Source of the DNA: Gemmatimonadales bacterium
GTDB lineage: Bacteria; Gemmatimonadota; Glassbacteria; GWA2-58-10
Reading direction: 5' to 3'
Length of the DNA: 64,000 nt
Assembly: GCA_024278175.1 (NCBI GenBank)
Contig: JAJRTS010000045.1
Location: 36,949-100,948 of the forward strand
Shown here: piece after piece, positions 17,070 to 25,611 of the stretch
Layout: the number at the start of each line of letters is the position of its first letter
Numbering within the stretch: the first letter of the stretch is position 1
The notes under the pieces: generated by a model
Database searches by the model: none
Told to the model about the DNA's origin: nothing
Seen by the model: the letters and a program-made list of their open reading frames with translations, nothing else
Position numbers and translations under genes: made by a program

Positions 17070-19304
17070 TTACCAGCGCTTGTCGTGGTCCCAGAGTTCC
17101 AGTGTGAGTCCGAAAAAAAAGTAGGTGCCGGGCGAACCCGCGCCCTCCAGGTAACCGTAGATGTTGGGGTCGTTGTTGAGCAGGTTGTTCACTCCGCCGA
17201 AGAGCTCGAATGGTTCGCCGAACTTTTTGCTGAAAAACAGGTGCACCAGACTATAGCCGTCGGCCTTGTAGCTGTCGGAGATAATCCGCGTACCCACCGA
17301 GGAGAGCCGCACTCCGCCCTTGAGGTCCCAGTCCTTTTTCACAAAGCGCAACACCGCCGTATTGAGCAGATCGGGCTTGTTGAGCAGGCGGCGGTTGGTG
17401 GACTTGTCCAGCGTTTCCACCAGGGCCAGGTCGTTGGTGAACGTCAGCCAGTCGGTGATTTTTATCGTGGCGCCCAGTTCGAAACCCTGACTCATGGCTT
17501 TCTCGACATTCTGGAGCTGCAACAGGGGCCTGACCCAGGGAACTTTCCCGCCGGAGTTGCTGAATCCCGCCGACAGGGAGTCGAAACCGATATTGACCGC
17601 GGTGATCATGTCCGAGATGTCGTTGCGGAAGAAACGCACATCGCCGCTGAACCTGTCAACGCTGCCCTCCACGCCGACTTCCCAGGAATTGGAAGTCTCT
17701 TCCTGAAGGTCGGCGTTGGGCCTGACCAGGCTTTCCTTGGTCGGCGTATCGAAATACAGCTCGTAGATGCTCGGAGCGCGCACTCCGCGACCGAACGAGC
17801 CCTTGAGCCGCAGGTTGTCCAGCAGCGAGAGCGTGGTGCTGGCCTTGGGGCTGAACGTGCCGCCGAACTGCGAGTGGCCGTCGTAGCGCGCCCCCAGCAC
17901 GAACAGCACCTGATCCACGGGCTGCAAGATGTCCTGGATAAACACGGCGTTGTTGTCCACGTCGTATCTATACTTGTTGTCCTCGCGACTCTCCTGGCGG
18001 GATTCCGCGCCGACAGTCAGGTAGTTGCCTTCGGAGAACGTGTAACTGAAACGCGTTTCGTACTGAAACAGGTCCTGGTAGAGGCGGTAGTCGGTATCGG
18101 ACATGGTATAGGGGTTGAACTTCGGGCCGAAAATTACCGGGGAAACCGCCACACCGGTGTTGAACTTGTTGTAGTTGGCTCGCACCATGAATTCGGTACG
18201 CTCGGGAACCACGTAGTTGTACTCCACGAACAATGATTTGCGGTCGCTGTTGTCGATCCTGCGCCCGTCGCCCCAGAAATAGGGCCTGATGCCCTTGCGC
18301 TTGACAACCGCGCGCTCGAACCCGCCCTGGACCAGGTGACGGCCGGTGATGTCGATCGAAAGCTCGATTCCGCCGGAGCGCATGTTTTTGTTGTCGCCGT
18401 CGGTCCAGCTTGTCTCCTTGTAGCGATCGAACGAGGCCTCGCGATCGAACGTGGCGTAGAGCGAATATCCCAGTTTACCCGAGCGTTCAGCCATGTAGCC
18501 CTTGACAAACGGGCTGCTCGATTCGCCGTACTTATTCTGCCCGTAGCGCATGGAAAGGCCGGCCACCATGTCCTCGGGCGGTTTGCGGGTGATGATGTTG
18601 ACCACTCCGCCCATGGCGTCGCTGCCGTAGAGCGCCGAGCTGGGGCCGCGCACGATTTCGATCCGCTCGATCATCGCCGCGGGCAGGTCGTCCAGGTTGA
18701 CATTGTCGCGGATGCCGGCGGCGATCCGCCGCCCGTTGATCATCACCAGGGTCTGGTTGGAGCGCAGGCCCCGCAGGCTGGCCGAGAGCCCCCGGTCCTC
18801 GTCGCCCTGAAGGTACGTGCTGCGCGCCTCCATCATCGCGTCGGCAACAGTGAGCGCACCTATTTCCTGGATCGTCTCGTTGGTGATAATCTCCACCGCG
18901 GCCGGGACTTTTTTCAGCTCGATCGGCACGATTGTGGCCGTGACCGATACCCGCGGCATCGAGTCCTCCACGGCGATTCCCGGCATCCGGATCGTCACCT
19001 GCCTGAGCGTCAGCTCGACATTCGTTTCCCTGCCGGCAACTACGTAAACCGTTTTGTAGGCGCTGCTGTAACCGGTCATGCTGGCGATCACCTGGTGGTA
19101 GCCCACAGGAACAGCCTTGATCTCGAAACGCCCGTTTTCGGCGGCTACAGCGCCGAATTCGCTCTGGCGGACAGCGATCTGCGCGCCCCTGAGCGGTTCT
19201 CCTGTATCGCTGAGCACCACCCCGCGGACAGTGCCGCCGCCGCCGCCGGCCATGGCGGCTGCACAATTTATCAATAACAGGACCGGACAGAAGAGTTTGT
19301 GCAT
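17070..19304 (-). CDS. TonB-dependent outer-membrane receptor
   Basis: 744 residues. After a signal peptide (MHKLFCPVLLLINCAAAMA) comes a carboxypeptidase-regulatory-like beta-sandwich (GTVRGVVLSDTGEPLRGAQI, residues about 27-105), then the plug (VPAAVEIITNETIQEIGALT ... IVRGPSSALYGSDAMGGVVN, about 125-235) and a 22-strand barrel to the C-terminal aromatic. It imports a siderophore, cobalamin, metal or glycan ligand using TonB energy. No riboswitch or Fur box was recognised upstream to settle which. The start at 19304 is preceded by GAAGGGAG; the nine-codon extension has no start signal. Confidence 0.92.
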   Translation of the reverse strand: MHKLFCPVLLLINCAAAMAGGGGGTVRGVVLSDTGEPLRGAQIAVRQSEFGAVAAENGRFEIKAVPVGYHQVIASMTGYSSAYKTVYVVAGRETNVELTLRQVTIRMPGIAVEDSMPRVSVTATIVPIELKKVPAAVEIITNETIQEIGALTVADAMMEARSTYLQGDEDRGLSASLRGLRSNQTLVMINGRRIAAGIRDNVNLDDLPAAMIERIEIVRGPSSALYGSDAMGGVVNIITRKPPEDMVAGLSMRYGQNKYGESSSPFVKGYMAERSGKLGYSLYATFDREASFDRYKETSWTDGDNKNMRSGGIELSIDITGRHLVQGGFERAVVKRKGIRPYFWGDGRRIDNSDRKSLFVEYNYVVPERTEFMVRANYNKFNTGVAVSPVIFGPKFNPYTMSDTDYRLYQDLFQYETRFSYTFSEGNYLTVGAESRQESREDNKYRYDVDNNAVFIQDILQPVDQVLFVLGARYDGHSQFGGTFSPKASTTLSLLDNLRLKGSFGRGVRAPSIYELYFDTPTKESLVRPNADLQEETSNSWEVGVEGSVDRFSGDVRFFRNDISDMITAVNIGFDSLSAGFSNSGGKVPWVRPLLQLQNVEKAMSQGFELGATIKITDWLTFTNDLALVETLDKSTNRRLLNKPDLLNTAVLRFVKKDWDLKGGVRLSSVGTRIISDSYKADGYSLVHLFFSKKFGEPFELFGGVNNLLNNDPNIYGYLEGAGSPGTYFFFGLTLELWDHDKRW

Positions 19305-19781
19305 GGGGAAGACTCCCTTCGGGAAAATCAAACTAAAGAATCCAGCGGCCGAAGAGCACCGAGGGGTGGGGGGACAAAGAGTTTTTAGTCGGGTTGCGGG
19401 CGCGTGTCCGCACGGTGTTTTCAGTGGTGGAACGTTTCAAGTCTCGTCCCCTGGCAGTGGGATTGTTTGCAATTGAGAAGATAGCACCATTCGTTCCGTA
19501 CAAAGTGTTACCGCTTACAATTGTCATTGTTCCAGATTGATTTTTGTTATCGAAAGCTGACGGGGCCGCTAAAAGGAGAGATACCGGCGGCAAACAGCCG
19601 TGAGGCGGCTTCCCGGAGGACGGCAAGAGCAGCATGATGGATAAGCCGGGAAATAAAAAGAAGAAAATCTGTATTGAGGAATTGACCGCAGCTGGCGTTC
19701 CAGCAGTTTTTTTTCAGTTCAGCGGCGACCGCGCCTGCGTCGACAGGCTTGACGGCATGGATGGCGCAACCGGACCGGCGC
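19305..19781 (-). other. Long leader/intergenic region before the TonB receptor
   Basis: 477 bases with no convincing gene. On the minus strand an open frame of 100 codons (19333-19635) has no ribosome site and no family resemblance. I searched for cobalamin, c-di-GMP and TPP riboswitch cores and did not find the conserved boxes. A plus-strand GCTGG-CGTT-CCAGC hairpin with eight T follows at 19691-19714 but no plus-strand gene precedes it. Confidence 0.4.
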
Positions 19782-20753
19782 TCAGATGTTCTCCAGTTCC
19801 AGTGAGCGGAACTTGTCCAGGACCTCGGGGTCGTACCAGCCCTTTTTCATTTCCTCGTCCAGGATCGCCAACGATTTTTCCTTGTCGAAAGCGGGTTTGT
19901 AGGGGCGTTCGGTACGCAGAGCGTCGTAAACGTCAACCACGGTCAGGATCCGCGCGGTCAGCTCTATGTCCTCGCCCGCCAGGCCGTCCGGGTACCCGCT
20001 GCCGTCGAAACGCTCGTGATGGTGGCGGATGATCGGCAGCACGTAGCGCAGCGAGCGCAGGGGTTTGCAGATATTGTAGCCGATCATGGGGTGTTGGCGC
20101 ATGGTGTCGAATTCCTCGGGAGTGAGTTTGCCCTTTTTGTTGAGGATCGCGTCCGGGATGCCGATCTTGCCCACATCGTGAAGGGTGCCGCCCAGCCGGA
20201 GCGCCCGTAGTTGCTCGTGGGGCAGATTGAACATGCGGCCCACCTGGACGCTGTAGTAGCTGAGGCGCCTGCAGTGGCTCTCGGTGTAGGAGTCCTTGGC
20301 CTCGACCGAGATCGCCAGCGAGCTGATCACCGTCTCGGCCCGCTCCAGCTCATCCGTGTAAAACTTGACCCGCAGCAGGCTCCTGACCCTGGCCTGGAGT
20401 TCCTGACGGTCGTAGGGCTTGGTCAGGAAATCGTCGACACCGGCTTCGATCCCCTTGATCCTGTCGGCTTTTTCCGAGAGGGCGGTCACCATTACTATCG
20501 GGACCAGCATCGTTTCCGGGTCGCTTTTCAGCCGGCGGCAGACCTCGAACCCGTCCATCTCCGGCATCATTACGTCCAGCAGAATCAGGTCGGGCCGGTC
20601 GCTTGCCACTTTCTCCAGCGCGGATTTACCATCGTATGCGCTGAGCACGTCGTAGCCGTGCTCGATCAGGTCCGCTTCCAGCAACTCCACGTTAAGCGGC
20701 TGGTCGTCGACAACCAGAATCAATCCGCCCGTTTGTTCGTCATTATCCGCCAT
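19782..20753 (-). CDS. Response regulator with HD-GYP c-di-GMP phosphodiesterase domain
   Basis: 323 residues. Receiver domain at 10-125 with phospho-acceptor Asp 60 (DLILLDVMMPEMDGF) and Lys of TKPYD. HD-GYP output from about 140: LHDVGKIGIPDAILNKKGKL carries the HD pair, RHHHERFDGSGYPDGLAGED the HHE and GYP signature. The family degrades cyclic di-GMP and responds to phosphorylation. It is 59 bases downstream of a large histidine kinase on the same strand, its likely partner. Shine-Dalgarno AAAGGAC precedes the ATG. Confidence 0.93.
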   Translation of the reverse strand: MADNDEQTGGLILVVDDQPLNVELLEADLIEHGYDVLSAYDGKSALEKVASDRPDLILLDVMMPEMDGFEVCRRLKSDPETMLVPIVMVTALSEKADRIKGIEAGVDDFLTKPYDRQELQARVRSLLRVKFYTDELERAETVISSLAISVEAKDSYTESHCRRLSYYSVQVGRMFNLPHEQLRALRLGGTLHDVGKIGIPDAILNKKGKLTPEEFDTMRQHPMIGYNICKPLRSLRYVLPIIRHHHERFDGSGYPDGLAGEDIELTARILTVVDVYDALRTERPYKPAFDKEKSLAILDEEMKKGWYDPEVLDKFRSLELENI

Positions 20754-20812
20754 CGTACCCGTCCTTTACTTCAGATGTTTCGCGCCCCAGAGGGGGCGGA
20801 AAGCATTTGAGT

Positions 20813-23179
20813 TTACTCAACGCCATTGAGCGGTAGTACGAAATGAAATGTGGAGCCTTTTCCTCGCTCGCTCTCCAGCCAGATTCGCCCGCCCTGCATT
20901 TCCACCAGCCTGCGGGTCAGCGCCATGCCCAGCCCCGTGCCCTCCTGCTTGCGGGCGTAGGAACTGTCCACCTGACGGAACTCGCCCCAGACCTTGTCGT
21001 GGTCCCCGGCGGGGACCCCGATTCCGTTGTCCTGGACAGAAACCATCAGGTAGGCGCCAGCCGGCAGTTCGCTTGTTTGCGGGATTTTCCCCGGATCGTT
21101 GAGCATGGCGGCCCTGAGCGTCACCTTGCCGCCCTCCGGTGTGAATTTGACTGCGTTGGATAGAATATTGTAGAGAATTTGCTTGAAACGGGTCTGGTCC
21201 GCCAGCATGGTGGAGAGCGAGTCCTCGATTTCAAACGAGATATCCAGTTGTTTTCTGGGGGCATAGCCTCGGATCAGCGATTCCACGTTGGCCAGGGCGT
21301 CGGCGACAATGAACCGTTCGGGGTTGAAATCCAATACGCCTGCTTCCACTTTCGAGAGGTCGAGAATGTCGTTGATCAGCGTCAGCAGATGTCCGCCGCT
21401 GCTGTGGATGTTGGCGATATAGCGCTTCTGCTTGTCGGTCAGTTCGCCGCCCACGCCGGTTTCCAGCAACTCGCTGAAGCCGACAATCGCGTTGAGCGGA
21501 GTGCGAAGTTCGTGGCTCATGTTGGCCAGGAACTCGCTTTTGGTCTTGTTGGCCCGCTCCACCTCGGCGGCATAGGCCAGGAGCTGGCGTTCCCACTCCG
21601 AGCGCTCGATCTCGGTGGAGAGAATGCGCCGCAGGATGCCCAGCACCTCCACGTCCTGGCCGGAGAATGCGTCCCGGGAGCGGCTGAACAGGCAGAGCGT
21701 GCCCCAGCGCTCGTCGTTGACCATTATCGAGGCGCGTACAAAGCTGCGGTAATCGAGTTCCCGGGTGGGTTCGATTTCGCTGATCAGGATTTCGATGGCG
21801 GGATCGGTTTCGTTAAGCGCCTTCAGGCGGCCCATGCAGCCATCGCGCTCCAGCGTTGCGGGGTCCGTTCCGCTGGTGGCCAGCAACTGACACCCGACGT
21901 CCGCGCGGCGGCCCAGCAGGGCGATATCCGCGCCCAGCAGGTTGCACGAGCACTCGGTGATCGTGTTGAACAACCTGTCCTGGTCATCGAACGAGGCCAG
22001 CGAGAGCTCACTCAGTTCGCTCAGGCGCAAATTACGGATTTCCAGTTGCTGGTTGGCGCTGGCCAGCTCGGCTGTGCGCTCCTCCACCTTGCGTTCCAGG
22101 TTACGGCGATGGTTTTCCAGTTCGGCCAGATATTCGCGAAGGCGGCCGGTCATGTGGTTGAAGCTGCGGGCCAGTTCACCGATCTCATCACTGGTGCCGG
22201 GGATAAAGCTCACGTCCAGATCGCCGCCGGCCACTTTCGCACTCAGTTCGGCCAACTGGCTCACCGGCCTGGCTATCGTGCGGGCCAGCAGCACGCTGAC
22301 CACGCTGACCGTGGCCAGGGCGATCAGGCCGACAATCACCAGCAGCCACTGCAACTTGAACAGGTAGCCCTTATCCCGGTCGATCGAGCGCAGGATAACG
22401 TAGCCAGCACCCTCCAGCGGCAGCTCGACCGTGGCGCAACGGTAGCGCTCACCGTTGAAAGAAATATCGAACGCCGAGGATTGGGCGGCGTGTTCTCCGG
22501 AGGGCGTTTTTGTCGAGGAGCCGTTGATGGTCAATTTTTCGAGGTGGGAGCGTTCCAGTGAGGGCAGGCTGGAGGCCACTATCCGCCGGCCGACATTGAA
22601 AGTGATGTCCGTGCCTGTCAGGCTTTTCATCATCCGGGCGAACTCGTCATCGATCTCATTACCCAGTTTCAGCGCTCCCGAGATCATCTCTCCGCCGCTG
22701 ATCATCGGCATCGCGGCCACCTGATAGAGTTTACCGTCGTAGATCGCCAGGCCCCCGCGGGAGAGGCCCGCCAGCGCATCGGCGATCATCGGATCAGCCC
22801 TGGCGTCATCGCCCCATTGCTCCGGGTTATGGACGCGGGTCAGCACGCGGCCGGTTTGATCCACAACAGTGAACAGTTCGCTTTTTACCTGTTTGCGAAA
22901 AGTTTGAGCCAGGTCCTGCACGGTTTGATGGTCGCCGGTTGCCGCGGCGGCCAGCAGCCGTGGAGCGCGGCTGACAACCTGGCCGAGAGTGGACAGCCGG
23001 AAAGTTTCGCTGCCGAGCTGCTGCTCGAACAGGTGGCTGGCCTCCTTGAAGCGCAGGGCGATCACGCTGTTGGTATTGGTGCTTACCAGCACGTTGACCA
23101 CCAGCAGCACAAGCGCCATCACCACCACCGTCAGCACGGCGAAATAGGCGGCGATCCTGTAGCGCAGCTTATGAAACAC
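20813..23179 (-). CDS. Membrane sensor histidine kinase (Cache-like, HAMP, GAF, HisKA, HATPase)
   Basis: 788 residues. TM1 at about 8-33, a periplasmic sensor to about 275, TM2 (LLVIVGLIALATVSVVSVLL), HAMP (ARPVSQLAELSAKVAGGDLD), coiled coil, a GAF-like domain (about 395-540), then EFLANMSHELRTPLNAIVGF with the phospho-accepting His, NILSNAVKFTPEGGK (N box), DNGIGVP (G1) and GTGLGMALTRRLVE (G2). It starts with GTG, GGGAG eight bases upstream. The sensor part contains a 'DQTGRVLTRVHNPEQWGDD' stretch typical of Cache-type ligand sensors. It likely phosphorylates the HD-GYP regulator next to it, linking an outside signal to c-di-GMP breakdown. Confidence 0.92.
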   Translation of the reverse strand: MFHKLRYRIAAYFAVLTVVVMALVLLVVNVLVSTNTNSVIALRFKEASHLFEQQLGSETFRLSTLGQVVSRAPRLLAAAATGDHQTVQDLAQTFRKQVKSELFTVVDQTGRVLTRVHNPEQWGDDARADPMIADALAGLSRGGLAIYDGKLYQVAAMPMISGGEMISGALKLGNEIDDEFARMMKSLTGTDITFNVGRRIVASSLPSLERSHLEKLTINGSSTKTPSGEHAAQSSAFDISFNGERYRCATVELPLEGAGYVILRSIDRDKGYLFKLQWLLVIVGLIALATVSVVSVLLARTIARPVSQLAELSAKVAGGDLDVSFIPGTSDEIGELARSFNHMTGRLREYLAELENHRRNLERKVEERTAELASANQQLEIRNLRLSELSELSLASFDDQDRLFNTITECSCNLLGADIALLGRRADVGCQLLATSGTDPATLERDGCMGRLKALNETDPAIEILISEIEPTRELDYRSFVRASIMVNDERWGTLCLFSRSRDAFSGQDVEVLGILRRILSTEIERSEWERQLLAYAAEVERANKTKSEFLANMSHELRTPLNAIVGFSELLETGVGGELTDKQKRYIANIHSSGGHLLTLINDILDLSKVEAGVLDFNPERFIVADALANVESLIRGYAPRKQLDISFEIEDSLSTMLADQTRFKQILYNILSNAVKFTPEGGKVTLRAAMLNDPGKIPQTSELPAGAYLMVSVQDNGIGVPAGDHDKVWGEFRQVDSSYARKQEGTGLGMALTRRLVEMQGGRIWLESERGKGSTFHFVLPLNGVE

Positions 23180-23204
23180 GCGTTAGCGCTCCCGGCAGAG
23201 ATTT

Positions 23205-23385
23205 TATAGTGTTTCTCGAAACAATTGTCCGCTTGATTATCCCTCGCATGGGCGCTTCTTCCCTCGTATGGGCGAGGCATGCCTCGCCCGCAAAGGACAC
23301 AGCAGGCGCACAGCTTTGACGGGCGAACACAAGGTTCGCCCCCTACGATATTCTACGAACAACGGAAGTTTTTCCGTACCATGCT
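23205..23385 (+). repeat. Dispersed structured repeat family 1, copy B
   Basis: About 181 bases in the 408-base gap before the kinase gene. The core 23266-23346 reads GGGCGAGGCATGCCTCGCCC, spacer CGCAAAGGACACAGCAGGCG, then GGGCGAAC-ACAAG-GTTCGCCC. The second stem pairs as well as in copy A although its sequence differs. Left flank AACAATTGTCCGCTTGATTA and right flank GGAAGTTTTTCCGTACCATG align with copies A and C. Confidence 0.85.
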
Positions 23386-23441
23386 CAGAATTTTCTTTCC
23401 TTCGCAAAAAGACAAAACTTTCGAGAACCACTGTAATAAAG

Positions 23442-23517
23442 AACGGCTTGCCTTGCCCCTGGACGGCCAACCAAGCAAAATATTTCATTCGAGGGCGTTG
23501 AGAGTTTTTCAACGCCC
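23442..23517 (+). repeat. Dispersed repeat family 2, copy with terminal hairpin
   Basis: AACGGCTTGCCTTG ... CAAAATATTTCATTCGAGGG, ending in the hairpin GGGCGTTGA...TCAACGCCC (23493-23517). The same sequence occurs inverted at 42914-42981, next to the other copy of family 1, and partly at 9210-9237. It lies 71 bases before the cupredoxin gene's stop and might serve as its transcript end. Confidence 0.7.
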
Positions 23518-23587
23518 CTGCCAGACAATTATTGCAACGCTCCGGCAAACGTGTCAAACCGGTCGGCGGGACGGGAGTGAGCGGAAA

Positions 23588-24265
23588 TCAGAATGAGAAG
23601 TCCACGGTTTCGCGGGAGTCCTGATCCAGGCTGATCTCCACGGTCTCGCTGCGATGGCCTGGAATCCAGGCAAACACCCGGTATGCTCCCGCGGGAACCT
23701 CCAGCACAAACGCCCCGTCCGGCCCGGCCCGGGTGAACCAGGGCGTATCGACCACCAGCACGAAGGCGTGCATGTTCTCGTGGATTTCGCAGAAAACGTC
23801 GATTACCCCCGGCTCGTCGAACGTGACTGTCTTGCTTTTGCCCCGCTCGTAGCGGCCGAGGTCGAACCTCTTGGCGCGCGAGTAACTGAACACGTTGTGG
23901 TAGAGCGGGTCCAGGTTGGGGAAACCGACAGTGGTGCCGGTCTGTACTACCAGCACGCGTGGTACGAACGTCTTGTTCCGCTGGATTATCGTGGGCATTT
24001 TTTCCGGCTTACGCAGCGGCGCCCCCCCCCCGACCGGCTCCGCCCAGACAATCACGTCGGTTGCCTTTTTCCGCGTTTGCCCGGTCGTATCCCCGGAAGT
24101 TTTTACCGGGGGGCGGTACACGCCGCGCGAATAGCCGCCGCCCGCTGGTCCTTTTGAAACCGGGCCGGCCGGCACGGTAACCTTGCCGGATATCGTCGCT
24201 CCTGCCGCCGCCGAGGAGAGAACGGCAATAGCTGTTATCGTTTTGAAAAAATTAAGCGCGGACAT
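23588..24265 (-). CDS. Exported cupredoxin-like (plastocyanin/methylamine-utilisation type) protein
   Basis: 225 residues with a signal peptide (AIAVLSSAAAGA). Residues about 110-185 form a cupredoxin: GFPNLDPLYHNVFSYS gives the first His ligand and VFCEIHENMHAF gives Cys, His and Met, the type-1 copper set. The end (GPDGAFVLEVPAGAYRVFAW) is a carboxypeptidase-regulatory-like strand motif. Proteins of this build occur beside outer-membrane barrels in many Gram-negatives and are thought to carry electrons or copper in the periplasm. It overlaps no gene but lies 14 bases downstream of the barrel gene, so the two form one transcript. Confidence 0.82.
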   Translation of the reverse strand: MSALNFFKTITAIAVLSSAAAGATISGKVTVPAGPVSKGPAGGGYSRGVYRPPVKTSGDTTGQTRKKATDVIVWAEPVGGGAPLRKPEKMPTIIQRNKTFVPRVLVVQTGTTVGFPNLDPLYHNVFSYSRAKRFDLGRYERGKSKTVTFDEPGVIDVFCEIHENMHAFVLVVDTPWFTRAGPDGAFVLEVPAGAYRVFAWIPGHRSETVEISLDQDSRETVDFSF

Positions 24266-24279
24266 AAGCAGCTTTCCGT

Positions 24280-25428
24280 TCAGAACGTGAGCACCAACTG
24301 GGTGTTCAGCAGGTCGACATCTTCACCGTCGTCTTCGTAATTATTATGTTGCCAGACCAGTTTGAGCAAAATTCCACGGGCAAAGTTGTAACCGGCGCCG
24401 GTTTCGAGGCGGGTGATATTGTTGCCCCAGGTGAATCGCTCGCCATCACCGGCGGTGAACTCGTCGTAGACCAGACGGTCGTAGCGGGCAGCCACGAACA
24501 GGCCCGCCGAAAGCTTCTGTTTAAGCTCCACGTAGCCGGATGTGGAGGCCATGTCCTGGCCGAGCAGAGGATTCTCCCACCAGGAGCGGACAATTTCCCC
24601 GTGGATTTCGGTCCATCCGCGGCTGTAGCGGATATCCGCCCCGATTATCTTTTGCAGTACGTCGGAGGTCTCCGTGCCCTGCGGAAGCCCGCTTGCGTTG
24701 CCCGAAAGATAGCGCCCGAGGGAAAAAGAGCCGCCGAGCGTGAACGCGGGGGCCGGGTTCCAGGCCAGCCGTCCTGCAACATTGCCGCCCCCGCTCGTGT
24801 AGGAGCTGGGGCTGGAGGGGCTTTCCTTGGTCAACATCAGGTAGTACTCGAAATCGCCTGAAAAGCCGAACGCGGTGATACCCAGTGGCCAGCAGGCGTC
24901 GTAAAGGATCGGCAGGCCACGGTCCGCGCTGCGCCGGCGAAGCTCGTCGGGAGTGGCCGGCAACCTGGAAGAACTGGTCGGGGTGAGGTAATGGTACATC
25001 AGCGGAATCCCGACCAGCGGGTTGACATCGCCATATGTGCGCGGAGCCCAGGCGCCGAAATTCCAGGGGATCAGGCCGATCTTGAACAGCAGCGCGTCGG
25101 TGTCCCACGGCCGGGCAACCGCATAAGCCCCGTTGACCCGCGGCTTGGTGTCCTTGCCCGAATGGTACTCGCCCTGATCCCAGAGGAATTCGAGGAAAAT
25201 ACCGAAACGGGGATTGATCCAGCTTTCGGCAAAAGCGGTAATCCGCACCGGATTGAACGGGTCATCACCGCGGAAGTTGGTGTTGATCTTGCTGTCGCGG
25301 TCCAGGCTGGTATAACCCAGCGTGGTCAGGAACGAGAAATCCACCTCGGCCGCGGCCACGGGAAAGGTGGAGAGCATAACGGACAGCAGAACCGTTACAA
25401 CCGGAAACGGGAGTGAAAACCTGCTCAT
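24280..25428 (-). CDS. Outer-membrane beta-barrel protein
   Basis: 382 residues. Signal peptide (VLLSVMLSTFPVAAA), then alternating amphipathic strands rich in Trp/Tyr/Phe (RFGIFLEFLWDQGEYHSGKD, GFSGDFEYYLMLTKE, AGYNFARGILLKLVWQHNN) and a C-terminal phenylalanine (LNTQLVLTF), the barrel-assembly signature. No named porin family is recognisable. It precedes the cupredoxin gene by 14 bases; a shared role in electron transfer or copper passage is inference. Upstream, 183 AT-rich bases hold a small hairpin but no clear promoter. Confidence 0.8.
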   Translation of the reverse strand: MSRFSLPFPVVTVLLSVMLSTFPVAAAEVDFSFLTTLGYTSLDRDSKINTNFRGDDPFNPVRITAFAESWINPRFGIFLEFLWDQGEYHSGKDTKPRVNGAYAVARPWDTDALLFKIGLIPWNFGAWAPRTYGDVNPLVGIPLMYHYLTPTSSSRLPATPDELRRRSADRGLPILYDACWPLGITAFGFSGDFEYYLMLTKESPSSPSSYTSGGGNVAGRLAWNPAPAFTLGGSFSLGRYLSGNASGLPQGTETSDVLQKIIGADIRYSRGWTEIHGEIVRSWWENPLLGQDMASTSGYVELKQKLSAGLFVAARYDRLVYDEFTAGDGERFTWGNNITRLETGAGYNFARGILLKLVWQHNNYEDDGEDVDLLNTQLVLTF

Positions 25429-25480
25429 CGCCTGATCGTCCTCTGAAATCGAAATGTTGATATTGCAAAACCAATAACAA

Positions 25481-25498
25481 TCGCAGGGGTTCCTGCGA
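25481..25498. other. Small hairpin upstream of the barrel gene
   Basis: TCGCAGG (25481-25487) pairs with CCTGCGA (25492-25498) across a four-base loop, 53 bases before the barrel start on the minus strand. It could be a regulatory stem in the leader; there is no supporting context. Confidence 0.35.
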
Positions 25499-25611
25499 CT
25501 TATTCAATATTGCATTAATTATTTGAGATAGCAATAATAGAACGGCATTGCTTTTCAGAATCAATTGCAATTCATGGGTGATGTTTTAACGGCCTGTAAG
25601 CCCGGTTCCGC

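Noticed and set aside
19333..19635. 100-codon minus frame upstream of the TonB receptor
   Set aside because: No ribosome site, mixed composition and no recognisable domain; treated as leader sequence.
19332..19640. Cobalamin riboswitch before the TonB-dependent receptor
   Set aside because: The minus strand has GGTGC and CCCACTGCCAGGGGAC, but not the conserved B12 box or the CCGGNGC / GCCACTG core in the right order.
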